Counted from the first letter of the stretch, positions 17,440 to 27,307 are shown. The stretch is 64,000 bases of DNA from RGIG5612 sp963591145 (GCA_963591145.1 CAVARE010000052.1:1-64000); one strand, 5' to 3'. The notes: generated by a model not told the origin, from the sequence alone. Made by a program: numbers and translations.

Positions 17440-18630
17440 ATGAATAATAATCTGGAATTATATATACATATTCCATTTTGTAAGAAGAAATGCGGATATT
17501 GTGATTTTGTATCATTTGCCGGACAGGAGGATAAGTTCGACAGCTATGTAGATGCCTTATGCCGGGAGATACGGGATGTTGCAACTGAATATAAAGACAG
17601 AGAGATAGTTTCTGTATATATTGGCGGAGGAACTCCGTCAATATTAAGTTGTGAGCAGATTTCTAAGATTGTGGAAACATTGAATTCCGAATTCAATATA
17701 AAGGGAACCCATGAAAAGAGAAAAGGTCTGTTCCTGCAGAAGAAGATAAGACCCTCAACAGAATTTTCTATAGAATGTAATCCTGGAACGGTGGATAAGG
17801 ACAAGCTTAGGACATACAGAAGGCTAGGAATCAATAGAATAAGTCTGGGCCTTCAGTCAACAGATGACAATGACCTTCGTAATCTCGGACGGATTCATAA
17901 TTATGCTGATTTTGCAGCTGCATTCGAAGCTGCCAGAGAGACAGGATTCGATAATATAAATGTAGATCTCATGCAGGCGATACCAGGGCAGAGTCTGGCA
18001 GCCTGGAAGAGAGTGCTGGCTGTTGTAGGAACATGGGAGCCGGAGCATATCAGTGCATACTCGCTTATCATAGAGGATGGAACTGAATTTAAACGAAGAT
18101 ATGATAAGGGGACGCTAAACCTGCCAGATGAAGATACTGAGAGGGAGATATACTATTATACGAGAGATTTTCTGGAAAAAACAGGATACAGAAGATATGA
18201 AATCTCTAATTACGCCAGACCGGGTATGGAGTGCATTCATAATTGCGGATATTGGAGAAGGGTTGATTATCTGGGATTAGGTCTTAATGCTTCGTCGATG
18301 GTTAATAATACCAGATGGAAGAATACTGCGGATTTGAGAAAGTATCTGCAGAGTCCGGATGCTAAAAATATCAGAGAAGAAGCCGAAACCTTATCTCACG
18401 AAGAGCAGATGGAGGAATTTATGTTCCTAGGACTTCGTATGACGGTCGGAATCAGTAAGTCAGAATTTTTTGAGACATTTAAACAGGATTATGATTTTAC
18501 ATATGGCGAGATAACGCGTAGGCTTAAAGACATGGGACTCATACGTGTGGACGGAGATAATGTGAGCCTGACAGACAGAGGATTTGACGTAAGTAATACG
18601 GTATTGGCAGAATTTTTATTGAGCTCGTAA
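17440..18630 (+). CDS. hemW: HemW-like radical SAM protein
   Basis: This is a radical SAM protein of the HemW (formerly HemN-like) class, thought to bind heme and act as a heme chaperone rather than a coproporphyrinogen oxidase. The cluster motif is HIPFCKKKCGYCDF: three Cys spaced CX3CX2C followed by Phe, without the fourth Cys of true HemN. IYIGGGTPSIL and the C-terminal HemN_C winged-helix region are present. I prefer the ATG at 17440, which places the family start LELYIHIPFC three residues in. A GTG at 17422 extends the frame by six codons, and neither start has an ideal ribosome binding site. A basic insertion (KGTHEKRKGLFLQKK, about residues 88-105) is unusual. It lies downstream of lepA. 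Confidence 0.88.
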   Translation: MNNNLELYIHIPFCKKKCGYCDFVSFAGQEDKFDSYVDALCREIRDVATEYKDREIVSVYIGGGTPSILSCEQISKIVETLNSEFNIKGTHEKRKGLFLQKKIRPSTEFSIECNPGTVDKDKLRTYRRLGINRISLGLQSTDDNDLRNLGRIHNYADFAAAFEAARETGFDNINVDLMQAIPGQSLAAWKRVLAVVGTWEPEHISAYSLIIEDGTEFKRRYDKGTLNLPDEDTEREIYYYTRDFLEKTGYRRYEISNYARPGMECIHNCGYWRRVDYLGLGLNASSMVNNTRWKNTADLRKYLQSPDAKNIREEAETLSHEEQMEEFMFLGLRMTVGISKSEFFETFKQDYDFTYGEITRRLKDMGLIRVDGDNVSLTDRGFDVSNTVLAEFLLSS

Positions 18631-18751
18631 TAAACAGGATGAGGTGTGCTGCGGCATTTCTGCGAAAAGTGTTTCGGCAGGAAAAATACTGCTTGCACCT
18701 GCCAGATGTCTATGATAAAGTACTTGTTGCTGTGAAACAGATGTTCCGCTG

Positions 18752-18779
18752 TTGCGTTGACTAATAGTGGTCCTATAAG
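18752..18779 (+). promoter_or_regulatory. Putative rplS promoter
   Basis: TTGCGT (18752-18757) and TATAAG (18774-18779) are 16 bases apart, ending 38 bases before the rplS start. The upstream gap (18631-18751) can also form AGGTG/CACCT and GCTGC-type stems (about 18641-18705). That part might be a ribosomal protein leader if transcription begins further upstream, or the end of the hemW transcript. Confidence 0.4.
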
Positions 18780-18817
18780 CATTAAGAACATCGAATAATA
18801 ATGAGGAGGTCACGCAC

Positions 18818-19165
18818 ATGAATGAGATTATCAAGAAGATCGAGGCAGGTCAGCTTAAGGACAAGGTTGACGACTTCAGAGTAGGTGATACAGTTAAGGT
18901 ATCAGCCAAGATCAAGGAAGGCAACAGAGAAAGAATCCAGGTATTCGAAGGAACAGTTCTGAAGCGTCAGGGCGGCGGAGCTAGAGAAACATTTACAGTT
19001 AGAAAGACTTCTAACGGTGTTGGTGTTGAGAAGACCTGGCCTTTACATTCTCCAACAGTTGAATCAATTCAGGTTATTAGAAAAGGTAAGGTTCGCCGTG
19101 CTAAACTTAACTACCTGAGAGACAGAGTTGGTAAGAAAGCAAAAGTTAAAGAAGTTGTAAGATAA
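18818..19165 (+). CDS. rplS: Ribosomal protein L19
   Basis: This is 50S subunit protein bL19, 115 residues, located at the 30S-50S interface. The family motifs IQVFEGTVLKRQGGG and FTVRKTSNGVGVEKTWPLHSP are all present. GAGGAGG precedes the ATG and the codon choice is of the highly expressed kind. It is closed by a clear terminator, so it looks like a single-gene transcript. In Clostridia it commonly sits next to rbgA, as here. Confidence 0.97.
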   Translation: MNEIIKKIEAGQLKDKVDDFRVGDTVKVSAKIKEGNRERIQVFEGTVLKRQGGGARETFTVRKTSNGVGVEKTWPLHSPTVESIQVIRKGKVRRAKLNYLRDRVGKKAKVKEVVR

Positions 19166-19174
19166 TTTACAGGA

Positions 19175-19207
19175 GGGAACGACTTAAGGTCGTTCCCTTG
19201 TTCGTTT
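19175..19207 (+). terminator. rplS terminator
   Basis: A perfect 9-bp stem, GGGAACGAC (19175-19183) with GTCGTTCCC (19189-19197), is followed by TTGTTCGTTT, a T-rich tail, ten bases after the rplS stop. Confidence 0.85.
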
Positions 19208-19260
19208 ATAATACATTTGGTGGTGAATTATTTGCATCCATATGTTAAAATCTAATAATT

Positions 19261-20106
19261 ATGAATATTCAATGGTATCCAGGTCATATGACCAAAGCAA
19301 AAAGACAAATGATGGAAGATATCAAGCTCATTGACCTTGTCATTGAGCTTGTTGATGCGCGTATTCCATTATCCAGCAGAAATCCCGACATCGATAATAT
19401 TGCCCAGAATAAGGCCAGACTGGTGCTTCTCAATAAATCCGACATGGCTGATGAAAATTATACATCCCAGTGGGCTGAGTATTTTGAAAATAAGGGATTT
19501 CATGTATGCGTAATTAACGCACTTAAGGCTTCAGACATGAAGCAGATCAATGAGATAGTTAAGAAGGCTTGTGCGGCTAAGATAGAGCGTGACTTGAGAA
19601 GGGGTATTAAGAACAGACCTGTAAGAGCCATGGTTGTGGGAATACCTAATGTAGGCAAGAGTACATTTATCAATACATTTGCACGCAAGGGAGCAGCTAA
19701 GACAGGCAATAAGCCGGGCGTTACTAAGGGCAAGCAATGGATCAAGCTCCGCTCGTCGTTAGAGCTGCTGGATACTCCTGGTATTTTATGGCCGAAATTC
19801 GAAGATCAGAGCGTGGGCGTGAAGCTGGCTATGATTGGCTCTATCAAGGACGAGATAATGAATATAGAGGAACTGGCATGGGAGCTTATTGACATGCTGC
19901 AGCAGCTCTATCCTGAGCAATTTTATGGATTTTATGGCATTAATGCAGAGGACGGGGACAAGCCGGCACAGATTTTAGAGAAAATAGCAATTGCCAGAGG
20001 ATGCATAGCTAAGGGCGCTGAGGCAGATACATTGAGGGCGGCCAATCTTCTGCTTGAAAATTTCAGAAATGGCAAGATAGGCAGATTTACTTTGGAACGT
20101 CCTTGA
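19261..20106 (+). CDS. rbgA: Ribosome biogenesis GTPase RbgA (YlqF)
   Basis: This GTPase is needed for late 50S assembly, 281 residues. The G motifs are circularly permuted as in the YlqF/YawG family: NKSD (G4) near residue 58, before GIPNVGKSTFIN (G1) near residue 128, then the DTPG motif (G3) in LLDTPGILWPKF. The N-terminus IQWYPGHMTKAKRQM is diagnostic of RbgA. The C-terminal helical domain contacts the ribosome. The gene follows rplS and precedes ftsY. Confidence 0.95.
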   Translation: MNIQWYPGHMTKAKRQMMEDIKLIDLVIELVDARIPLSSRNPDIDNIAQNKARLVLLNKSDMADENYTSQWAEYFENKGFHVCVINALKASDMKQINEIVKKACAAKIERDLRRGIKNRPVRAMVVGIPNVGKSTFINTFARKGAAKTGNKPGVTKGKQWIKLRSSLELLDTPGILWPKFEDQSVGVKLAMIGSIKDEIMNIEELAWELIDMLQQLYPEQFYGFYGINAEDGDKPAQILEKIAIARGCIAKGAEADTLRAANLLLENFRNGKIGRFTLERP

Positions 20107-20160
20107 TGATAATAATTGCGGTACATTTGCAAAATATAATTTCAAAAACGGAGAATTAGA

Positions 20161-21015
20161 ATGGGATTTTTTTCGAAGCTTTTTAATAAAGGAACACCAA
20201 TCACAGATGAATTCTATGAGGAGATGGAAGAACAGCTGATCCTGGGCGACATGGGCGTACAGGCCAGCATGGAGCTTACTGAGGCACTGGAGGTAAATGT
20301 CAGATTCCACGAGGTAAAAAATCAGGAGCAGGCTAAGGAATTCATGATCAAACGAGTTGAAGATATGATGACTGTGCCGCAGAATGCATATGATTTTGAA
20401 AATACTACCTCTGTGGTGATGATCATCGGTGTAAATGGAGTCGGCAAGACAACCTCAATCGGCAAGCTTGCTAACCAGTACAAAAACAGAGGCAAGAATG
20501 TCATACTCGTAGGTGCTGATACATTCAGGGCAGCAGCGATGGATCAGCTTAAGATATGGGCAGATCGGACAGGCTGCTACATGGTATCCGGCAACGAAGG
20601 TCAGGATCCGGGCTCGGTTATCTATGACGGTGCAGCTGCAGCCAGAGCCAGAAATGGCGAGATAATGCTGTGCGATACGGCAGGACGACTCCATAATAAG
20701 AAGAATCTTATGAATGAGCTGTCTAAGATTGATAAAATATTATCCGCTGAATTTCCACAGGCTGTTCGTGAAAATTTAATCGTACTGGATGCAGCCACAG
20801 GACAGAATGCACTTCAGCAGGCCAAGGAATTCAAGAGCATAATGAAGGTAGACGGAATTATCCTGACTAAGATGGATGGAACTGCCAAGGGCGGAATCGC
20901 GGTAGCGATATCTAAGGAATTAGGAGTTCCTGTCAAGTTCATAGGTGTGGGAGAGGGCGTTAATGACCTGAAGAGATTTGACGCCAAAGAGTATGCACAG
21001 TCATTGTTCAACTAG
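20161..21015 (+). CDS. ftsY: Signal recognition particle receptor FtsY
   Basis: FtsY is the membrane-associated GTPase that docks SRP-ribosome complexes at the Sec translocon. The NG domains are complete: GVNGVGKTTSIGKLAN (G1), DTFRAAA, DTAGRLHNKKNLM (G3), TKMDGTAKGG (G4) and the ending GVGEGVNDLKRFDAKEY. At 284 residues it consists of NG only; there is no acidic A domain. The N-terminus MGFFSKLFNK is a short amphipathic helix likely used for lipid contact. The ATG lacks a strong ribosome binding site (ACGGAGAATTAG upstream). Confidence 0.95.
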   Translation: MGFFSKLFNKGTPITDEFYEEMEEQLILGDMGVQASMELTEALEVNVRFHEVKNQEQAKEFMIKRVEDMMTVPQNAYDFENTTSVVMIIGVNGVGKTTSIGKLANQYKNRGKNVILVGADTFRAAAMDQLKIWADRTGCYMVSGNEGQDPGSVIYDGAAAARARNGEIMLCDTAGRLHNKKNLMNELSKIDKILSAEFPQAVRENLIVLDAATGQNALQQAKEFKSIMKVDGIILTKMDGTAKGGIAVAISKELGVPVKFIGVGEGVNDLKRFDAKEYAQSLFN

Positions 21016-21107
21016 AAACATATAGGCTGGTTAAAAAAACGATATACCAAGGCTCATGACGTATAATTGACAGACAATTTTCAGAATAACAGCAAGGGAC
21101 AGATAAT

Positions 21108-24065
21108 ATGATTTTCGATAAATACGAAACAATTTTTGAACAGGATATTAAGGATTTAGACAGTAAGGCATATCTGCTGAAGCACAAAAAGACAGGTGCC
21201 AGGGTATTTATATTGTCTAATGATGACAATAATAAGGTATTTTATATCGGCTTTAGGACGCCGCCGGCAGATGATACGGGTGTCGCACATATCATGGAAC
21301 ATTCCGTTCTGTGTGGCTCAGAAAAATATCCGCTGAAGGATCCGTTTGTCGAGCTGGTCAAGGGCTCAATGAATACATTTTTGAATGCAATGACCTATCC
21401 TGATAAAACTGTTTATCCGGTTGCATCTACGAATGACAAGGATTTTGCCAATCTCATGAGCGTATACATGGATGCGGTCTTTAAGCCTAATGTATATGTA
21501 CATCCTGAGATTATGAAGCAGGAGGGCTGGAACTACAGCATCAATGATGCAAATGCTCCGATAGAATACAATGGTGTCGTTTACAATGAGATGAAGGGTG
21601 CATTTTCATCCCCAGAGAGCGTATTAGAGAGGGAAACACTGCATGCGCTGTTTCCTGACAATGCATATTCATTTGAAAGCGGCGGTGATCCTGAATTCAT
21701 CCCAGATCTTACTTATGAGAAGTTCATAGATTTCCATAAGAGATATTATCATCCGTCTAACAGCTTCATATATCTGTATGGCGACATGGATATAGAGGAG
21801 CGTCTCAACTGGATGGATGAGGAATATTTGTCAAAATATGAATATCTTGAGATTGATTCTGAGATAAAATCGCAGCCTGCATTTGACAAGATGCAGACTG
21901 TAAAGAAGCCATATGCCATATCTGAGGATGAACCTGAAGAAGAGAACACCTATCTTAGCTATAACATCCATTGTGGTGATAATCTGGATCCACATAAATA
22001 TTATGCGATGCAGATGATCCAGTATGCGCTGGTTGATACTCAGGGAGCACCGATCAGACAGAAGCTGCTGGATGCAGGCATCGGTAAGGATATCATCTCT
22101 GGATTTGAGACAGGACTTAAGCAGGAATATTTTTCAATTACTGCCAAGAATGCTGATCCAGACCAGGCAGACAGATTCCTTGAGATCATCAATGCTGAGC
22201 TTCGTGCAGCTGCTGATGGACAGCTTAATCACAAGTCTCTTACTGCCAGCCTTAATTCTCTTGAATTCAAGTATAAAGAGGCGGATTTCGGCGGATATCC
22301 TAAGGGACTCATATATGGATTGGGAGCATTTGACAGCTGGCTGTATGATGAAAATGAACCTTTGATGCATATAGTAAGTTCAGAGACATTTGAATTTTTA
22401 AGAAATAATATTGATTCCGGATATTATGAGAATCTTATTAAGACATGGCTTGCAGATAGCAAGAATAGTGCATTTATTATTTTAGTACCTGAGAGAGGTC
22501 TTGCAGCTAAAAGGGACGAAGCATTAGCACAGAAGCTTAAGGAATATAAGGCTTCTAAGACTGCGGAAGAGATTGCGCAGATGGTAGCAGATACGAAAGC
22601 GCTGGCTGAATATCAGGAAGCAGAGGATTCTGAGGAGCAAAAGCGTCTGATTCCGCTCCTTGAGAGAAGTGATATAAGAAGATCTGCGACTCCATTTTCG
22701 AATATTGAGGACACAGTAGGTGGCATTTCGGTAGTTCATCATGACTATAATACCAATGGAATTGCATACGTGAGTCTGTTCTTCGATGCCAATATGCTGT
22801 CGGTTGAGGAGCTTCCTTACCTCAGCCTGCTGAAATCAGTAGTAAGCTTCGTCGACACAGACAGATATACCTATTCGGAGCTTAATGACGAGGTAAATAT
22901 AGAAACTGGCGGCCTTAGTATGGATCTGGGAATTTATACTGACAGGTATGATTCTAATGTTTATTCTATTTTAGCTGATATGTCCTTCAGGGCTCTGTAT
23001 GGTAATGTCCATAGAGCATTCGAACTGGTAAAAGAGATATTATTTGCCGCCCATTATGATGACAGCAAGAGACTGTATGAGATCATCGCAGAGCTTAAGA
23101 GCAAGTTACAGATGTCCATCAATTCGGCAGGGCATGTGGCTGCTGCGGTGAGGGCAGGCTCTTATTATGCCGAGTCAGAGGCTGTCAGGGAGATCGTTAA
23201 CGGAATACAGTTCTATAAATTCGTTGAGCATTTAGAGAAAAATTTTGATACTGAGAAGGACAAATGCATAAGCGGCATAATTGCGGTGCTGAATAAGATC
23301 CTTAAGACAGAGAATCTGCTGGTAAGCTGCACGGCTGATGATGAAGGATATACGCTGGTTAAGGATGAAATTAAGGCATTTATTGATACCGTCAGAGCAA
23401 ATGAAGGCAAAAATGCAATATCATGCACCTCAAAGCTTCCTGTTAAGGACAGAAAATATAAGCCGGATACAGCAATAGTAAATAAGAAAAACGAGGGCTT
23501 CAAGACCTCATCTACTGTTCAATATGTAGCAAGAGCCGGCAAATATATTGACTGCGCAGGCGACTACCATGGCTCGTCTAAGGTATTCAGCACAATAATG
23601 AGATATGAATATCTCTGGTTTAATATCAGAGTTCAGGGTGGTGCATATGGCTGCATGTGTGATGCCAAATCCAATGGCACATGCTGCTTCGTATCATATA
23701 GGGATCCGAACCTTAAACGTACTAATGAGATATACGAAGGCATACCGGCATTTCTTGAAAGCTTTGATGTAGATGAACGGGAAATGACGAAATACGTGAT
23801 CGGCACCATGAGCAATATAGATATGCCGCTTACGCCTGCCACGAGAGGATCAAGGGATATGGGTGCATATCTTACAGGCGTCAGATTCGAAGATTCACAG
23901 AAGGCACGCGAGGAGATAATTGACTGTACAGTAGAGGATATCAGAAAACTGGCACCTCAGATCCGAAAAGCGCTCGAAATGAACAATCTGTGCGTAGTTG
24001 GATCAGAGAGCAAGGTAGAAGAGGACAGAGAACTGTTCATGACAGTTGAGAATATGTTCGAGTGA
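21108..24065 (+). CDS. M16C-family zinc metallopeptidase (PreP/Cym1-like)
   Basis: This is a large peptidase of the insulinase superfamily, 985 residues, the single-chain two-lobed M16C type related to presequence peptidase PreP. The inverted zinc motif HIMEH gives H61, E64 and H65, with the downstream glutamates in the NEMKGAFSSPESVL region. The middle M16C-associated domain and the inactive second half are both present. There is no signal peptide, so it should act in the cytoplasm on short unfolded peptides, by analogy. Similar genes are common in Clostridia. era follows 28 bases after the stop, suggesting cotranscription. Confidence 0.9.
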   Translation: MIFDKYETIFEQDIKDLDSKAYLLKHKKTGARVFILSNDDNNKVFYIGFRTPPADDTGVAHIMEHSVLCGSEKYPLKDPFVELVKGSMNTFLNAMTYPDKTVYPVASTNDKDFANLMSVYMDAVFKPNVYVHPEIMKQEGWNYSINDANAPIEYNGVVYNEMKGAFSSPESVLERETLHALFPDNAYSFESGGDPEFIPDLTYEKFIDFHKRYYHPSNSFIYLYGDMDIEERLNWMDEEYLSKYEYLEIDSEIKSQPAFDKMQTVKKPYAISEDEPEEENTYLSYNIHCGDNLDPHKYYAMQMIQYALVDTQGAPIRQKLLDAGIGKDIISGFETGLKQEYFSITAKNADPDQADRFLEIINAELRAAADGQLNHKSLTASLNSLEFKYKEADFGGYPKGLIYGLGAFDSWLYDENEPLMHIVSSETFEFLRNNIDSGYYENLIKTWLADSKNSAFIILVPERGLAAKRDEALAQKLKEYKASKTAEEIAQMVADTKALAEYQEAEDSEEQKRLIPLLERSDIRRSATPFSNIEDTVGGISVVHHDYNTNGIAYVSLFFDANMLSVEELPYLSLLKSVVSFVDTDRYTYSELNDEVNIETGGLSMDLGIYTDRYDSNVYSILADMSFRALYGNVHRAFELVKEILFAAHYDDSKRLYEIIAELKSKLQMSINSAGHVAAAVRAGSYYAESEAVREIVNGIQFYKFVEHLEKNFDTEKDKCISGIIAVLNKILKTENLLVSCTADDEGYTLVKDEIKAFIDTVRANEGKNAISCTSKLPVKDRKYKPDTAIVNKKNEGFKTSSTVQYVARAGKYIDCAGDYHGSSKVFSTIMRYEYLWFNIRVQGGAYGCMCDAKSNGTCCFVSYRDPNLKRTNEIYEGIPAFLESFDVDEREMTKYVIGTMSNIDMPLTPATRGSRDMGAYLTGVRFEDSQKAREEIIDCTVEDIRKLAPQIRKALEMNNLCVVGSESKVEEDRELFMTVENMFE

Positions 24066-24093
24066 TGGAAGAACTTGTTCAGATAGGAAGAAT

Positions 24094-25047
24094 ATGGAAG
24101 ATAATAAGATGAAATCAGGATATGTTGCGATAATCGGAAGACCTAATGTGGGCAAATCAACTGTGATGAATCAGATCATTGGTCAGAAGATAGCTATAAC
24201 ATCTAATAAGCCGCAGACGACGAGAAACAGGATTCAGACAGTATATACCGATGAGCGGGGACAGATAATATTCCTGGATACACCTGGTGTTAATAAGGCT
24301 AAAAATAAACTGGGTGATTATATGCTGAGTACCGCTGTGAATACACTTAAGGATGCAGACATAGCGATGTGGTTGGTGGAGCCTTCAGATTATATCGGCA
24401 AGGGCGAGCAGTTTATCATTGAAGAACTGAAGAAGTATGATATTCCTGTAATTCTGGTTATTAACAAGATCGATTCTGTAAATACCGAGAAAGTAATTGA
24501 AAACATTAATCTGTATAAGGATGTATACAAATTCAGTGAGATCGTGCCAATATCAGCCAGAGAGGGAGATAATGTTGATGAACTTATCAAGGTAATATAT
24601 CAATATCTTCCGGAAGGCCCGCTGTATTTTGATGAGGATACTCTTACTGATCAGCCTATGAAACAGATCGTTGCAGAGATCATCAGGGAGAAGGCTCTTC
24701 ATTGCTTGAATAATGAAGTTCCTCACGGAATTGCCGTTACAGTTGAAAAATACAAGGAACGCTTCAAGAAGGTCAGCACAATGTCAACGGAAGATGGAGC
24801 TGACTGCTACAAGGAGCCTATCATAGACATTGAGGCAACAATTGTATGCGAAAAGGATTCCCATAAGGGCATCATTATCGGCAAGGGCGGATCCATGCTT
24901 AAGAAGATCGGAAGTACAGCCAGATATGATATAGAGATGCTGGTAGATGCTAAGGTTAACCTTAAGATCTGGGTGAAGGTACGCAAGGACTGGAGAGATT
25001 CTGATATACAGATTAAAAATTTCGGATATGATCCTAAGAATATCTGA
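24094..25047 (+). CDS. era: GTPase Era
   Basis: Era binds 16S rRNA near the anti-Shine-Dalgarno end and acts in 30S maturation. The G motifs are GRPNVGKSTVMN (G1), TTRNRIQ (G2), DTPGVNKAK (G3), NKID (G4) and SAREG (G5). A C-terminal KH domain follows (HKGIIIGKGGSMLKKIG). I start at the ATG at 24094, which has AGGAAG five bases upstream and gives 317 residues; the open frame reaches to 24046, but that would overlap the peptidase gene. recO follows after 30 bases, the usual era-recO pair. Confidence 0.94.
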   Translation: MEDNKMKSGYVAIIGRPNVGKSTVMNQIIGQKIAITSNKPQTTRNRIQTVYTDERGQIIFLDTPGVNKAKNKLGDYMLSTAVNTLKDADIAMWLVEPSDYIGKGEQFIIEELKKYDIPVILVINKIDSVNTEKVIENINLYKDVYKFSEIVPISAREGDNVDELIKVIYQYLPEGPLYFDEDTLTDQPMKQIVAEIIREKALHCLNNEVPHGIAVTVEKYKERFKKVSTMSTEDGADCYKEPIIDIEATIVCEKDSHKGIIIGKGGSMLKKIGSTARYDIEMLVDAKVNLKIWVKVRKDWRDSDIQIKNFGYDPKNI

Positions 25048-25077
25048 TAAGCGTGGCATAAGGATGGATTCATACTC

Positions 25078-25755
25078 ATGAATGAAATTGTTGTCACGGG
25101 CATAGTTATTAGTGTTATGCCTATAGGAGAATATGACAGAAGGGTTGAGATCCTGTCCTCTGAGCTGGGACGGATAACTGTATTTGCACGGGGAGCCAGG
25201 AAGCCTGGCAATCAGTTGGTATCGGCAACGAGGAGCTTCTCCTTCGGCCAATTTACTCTCTATCAGGGCAGGAGTTCGTATACACTCATAAGCGCGTCTA
25301 TTAATAACTATTTCGACAAGCTTATCGAGGATCTGGACGCGGCATGCTATGGATTCTATTTTCTTGAACTGGCACAGTATTTTTCGAGAGAAGGAGTTGA
25401 ATCCTCGGAGATGCTTAAGCTGCTGTATTACAGCCTAAGGGCGCTGAGTCTTACGACAGTTTCTCACAGGCTGGTCAAATGCATATATGAGCTCAGAATG
25501 CTGACTGTAAATGGTCTGTGCCCGACACTGGAAAAATTAATATCAGGATATGGCGCTTATACATTTGCATCAGATATGAGCTCCGGCTGCCAGAAGGCAT
25601 ACGTATATGTGCTGGATATGCCGATTGAGAAGCTGTTTACATTTAAGCTATCTGATGACTGCCAGAAGGAATTCGAACGGATCGTTAGACATTTAATTGA
25701 ACAAAGTGTTGATAAAAAATTTAAATCACTGTCATTAATTGACGATATATTGTAA
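25078..25755 (+). CDS. recO: DNA repair protein RecO, apparently without the zinc module
   Basis: RecO helps RecR load RecA onto single-stranded DNA at gaps. The N-terminal OB fold matches the family (VTGIVISVMPIGEYDRRVEILS ... ITVFARGARKPGN), and the helical middle part fits (YFLELAQYF, LRALS, YELRMLTVNGLCPTL). At 225 residues it is slightly short. In most RecO proteins the helical part is followed by a four-Cys zinc site starting CxxCG; here the segment reads LEKLISGYGAYTFASDMSSGC, so most zinc ligands are absent. Its position after era supports the assignment. Confidence 0.85.
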   Translation: MNEIVVTGIVISVMPIGEYDRRVEILSSELGRITVFARGARKPGNQLVSATRSFSFGQFTLYQGRSSYTLISASINNYFDKLIEDLDAACYGFYFLELAQYFSREGVESSEMLKLLYYSLRALSLTTVSHRLVKCIYELRMLTVNGLCPTLEKLISGYGAYTFASDMSSGCQKAYVYVLDMPIEKLFTFKLSDDCQKEFERIVRHLIEQSVDKKFKSLSLIDDIL

Positions 25756-25769
25756 AATGCAGTTTGCCT

Positions 25770-25832
25770 GCTCAGCAATGTGAATTAGGCCGCGCAGCAT
25801 GCCGCCGAAAACCGGCTGCGTCTGCTCTGAGC
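25770..25832 (+). other. Hairpin in the recO-glyS gap (possible glyS leader or terminator)
   Basis: Outer arms GCTCAGCA (25770-25777) and TGCTCTGAGC (25823-25832) pair with a two-base bulge, enclosing an inner stem CGCAGC/GCTGCG (25793-25798 with 25815-25820). No T-tract follows, and there is no T-box consensus (GGTGGNACCGCG) in the gap, so its role is open. Confidence 0.4.
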
Positions 25833-25918
25833 CATATAGAAATATGAACAGGTCAGCTATATCAAAAACATCCGGGCACATCCAGTGTTCGGAAATATAA
25901 ATTAAAGGAAGAAAAACA

Positions 25919-27307
25919 ATGGAAAAGACAATGGAAAAAATCGTTGCACTGTGCAAAAACCGTGGTTTCGTATACCCGGGATCTGAAATCTATGGTGGTT
26001 TAGCCAACACCTGGGATTATGGTAATCTCGGAGTTGAGCTGAAGAACAACGTTAAGAGGGCATGGTGGCAGAAATTCGTTCAGGAGAGCCCTTATAATGT
26101 TGGCATCGACTGCGCGATCCTCATGAACCCTAAGACATGGGAAGCATCAGGACATATCGGAAGCTTCTCTGATCCTCTGATGGACTGCAGAGAGTGTAAC
26201 GAAAGATTTCGTGCAGATAAAGTAATCGAAGATTATGCAGCCGAGAAGGGCATTGAGCTTAAGGGCTCAGTTGATGGTTGGAGTGTTGAAGAGATGGAGA
26301 GCTTCATCGCAGAACACAAGGTTCCATGTCCATCATGCGGCAAGAGTGACTTCACACCTATCAGACATTTTAATCTTATGTTTAAGACCTTCCAGGGTGT
26401 TACTGAGGATGCTAAGGATGTTGTATATCTGCGTCCTGAGACAGCTCAGGGTATCTTTGTTAACTTTAAGAATGTTCAGAGAACATCCCGTAAGAAGATT
26501 CCATTTGGTATAGCACAGATCGGCAAATCATTCCGTAACGAGATCACACCTGGTAACTTCACATTCAGAACCAGAGAGTTTGAGCAGATGGAATTAGAGT
26601 TCTTCTGTGAGCCTGATACAGACCTTGAATGGTTCGAGTATTGGAGAAGCTATTGCGTAAACTGGCTTAAGAGCCTTAATATCAAGGATGAAGAGATCCG
26701 CTTAAGAGATCATGATAAGGAAGAGCTGTCATTCTATTCTAAGGCTACAACGGATATTGAATTTACATTCCCGTTCGGCTGGGGCGAGCTGTGGGGCATC
26801 GCAGACAGAACAGATTATGACCTGACACAGCATCAGACATTCTCATCAGAGCCGATGGATTATTTCGATGATGAAAAGAACAAGAAATATGTTCCTTATG
26901 TTATCGAGCCGTCACTGGGCGCAGACCGTGTTGTTCTTGCATTCCTGTGCAGCGCTTATGATGAAGAAGAACTGGAAGGCGGCGATGTAAGAACCGTTAT
27001 GCGTTTCCATCCGGCTCTTGCACCTGTTAAGATCGCTGTACTTCCATTGTCCAAGAAGCTTAATCAGCCTGCAATGGAATTATATACAAAACTTGCCAAG
27101 TATTATAATTGCGATTTTGATGACAGAGGAACTATCGGCAAGAGATACAGAAGAGAAGACGAGATCGGAACACCATTCTGCATTACATACGATTTTGATT
27201 CAGAAACAGATCACTGCGTAACTATCAGAGAAAGAGATACGATGCAGCAGGTAAGAATTAATATTGATGAGCTGGAAGATTATTTCAGACATAAATTCGA
27301 ATTTTAG
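25919..27307 (+). CDS. glyS: Glycyl-tRNA synthetase, single-chain (alpha2) type
   Basis: This class II synthetase charges tRNA-Gly. It is the dimeric type that is not split into alpha and beta chains, 462 residues, as in many Gram-positives and eukaryotes (often called glyQS). Motif 2 is FRNEITPGNFTFRTREFEQMELEFFC and motif 3 is GADRVVLAFL. An inserted zinc-ribbon-like element uses C in MDCRECNERF and CPSCGKSD. The C-terminal anticodon-binding domain starts near ALAPVKIAVLP. AAAGGAAG precedes the ATG. Confidence 0.95.
   Translation: MEKTMEKIVALCKNRGFVYPGSEIYGGLANTWDYGNLGVELKNNVKRAWWQKFVQESPYNVGIDCAILMNPKTWEASGHIGSFSDPLMDCRECNERFRADKVIEDYAAEKGIELKGSVDGWSVEEMESFIAEHKVPCPSCGKSDFTPIRHFNLMFKTFQGVTEDAKDVVYLRPETAQGIFVNFKNVQRTSRKKIPFGIAQIGKSFRNEITPGNFTFRTREFEQMELEFFCEPDTDLEWFEYWRSYCVNWLKSLNIKDEEIRLRDHDKEELSFYSKATTDIEFTFPFGWGELWGIADRTDYDLTQHQTFSSEPMDYFDDEKNKKYVPYVIEPSLGADRVVLAFLCSAYDEEELEGGDVRTVMRFHPALAPVKIAVLPLSKKLNQPAMELYTKLAKYYNCDFDDRGTIGKRYRREDEIGTPFCITYDFDSETDHCVTIRERDTMQQVRINIDELEDYFRHKFEF

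Noticed and set aside
18631..18751. Known L19 leader RNA before rplS
   Set aside because: Stems can be drawn, but a likely promoter lies downstream of them at 18752-18779 and I cannot match a known L19 leader consensus.
24046..24093. Longer era start overlapping the M16C gene
   Set aside because: The extra 16 residues (MRICSSDGRTCSDRKN) are unlike Era and a good ribosome binding site sits before the ATG at 24094.
25756..25918. T-box riboswitch before glyS
   Set aside because: No GGTGGNACCGCG-type T-box sequence or antiterminator bulge was found, although a hairpin is present. The same holds for the gaps before gltX, argS and leuS.
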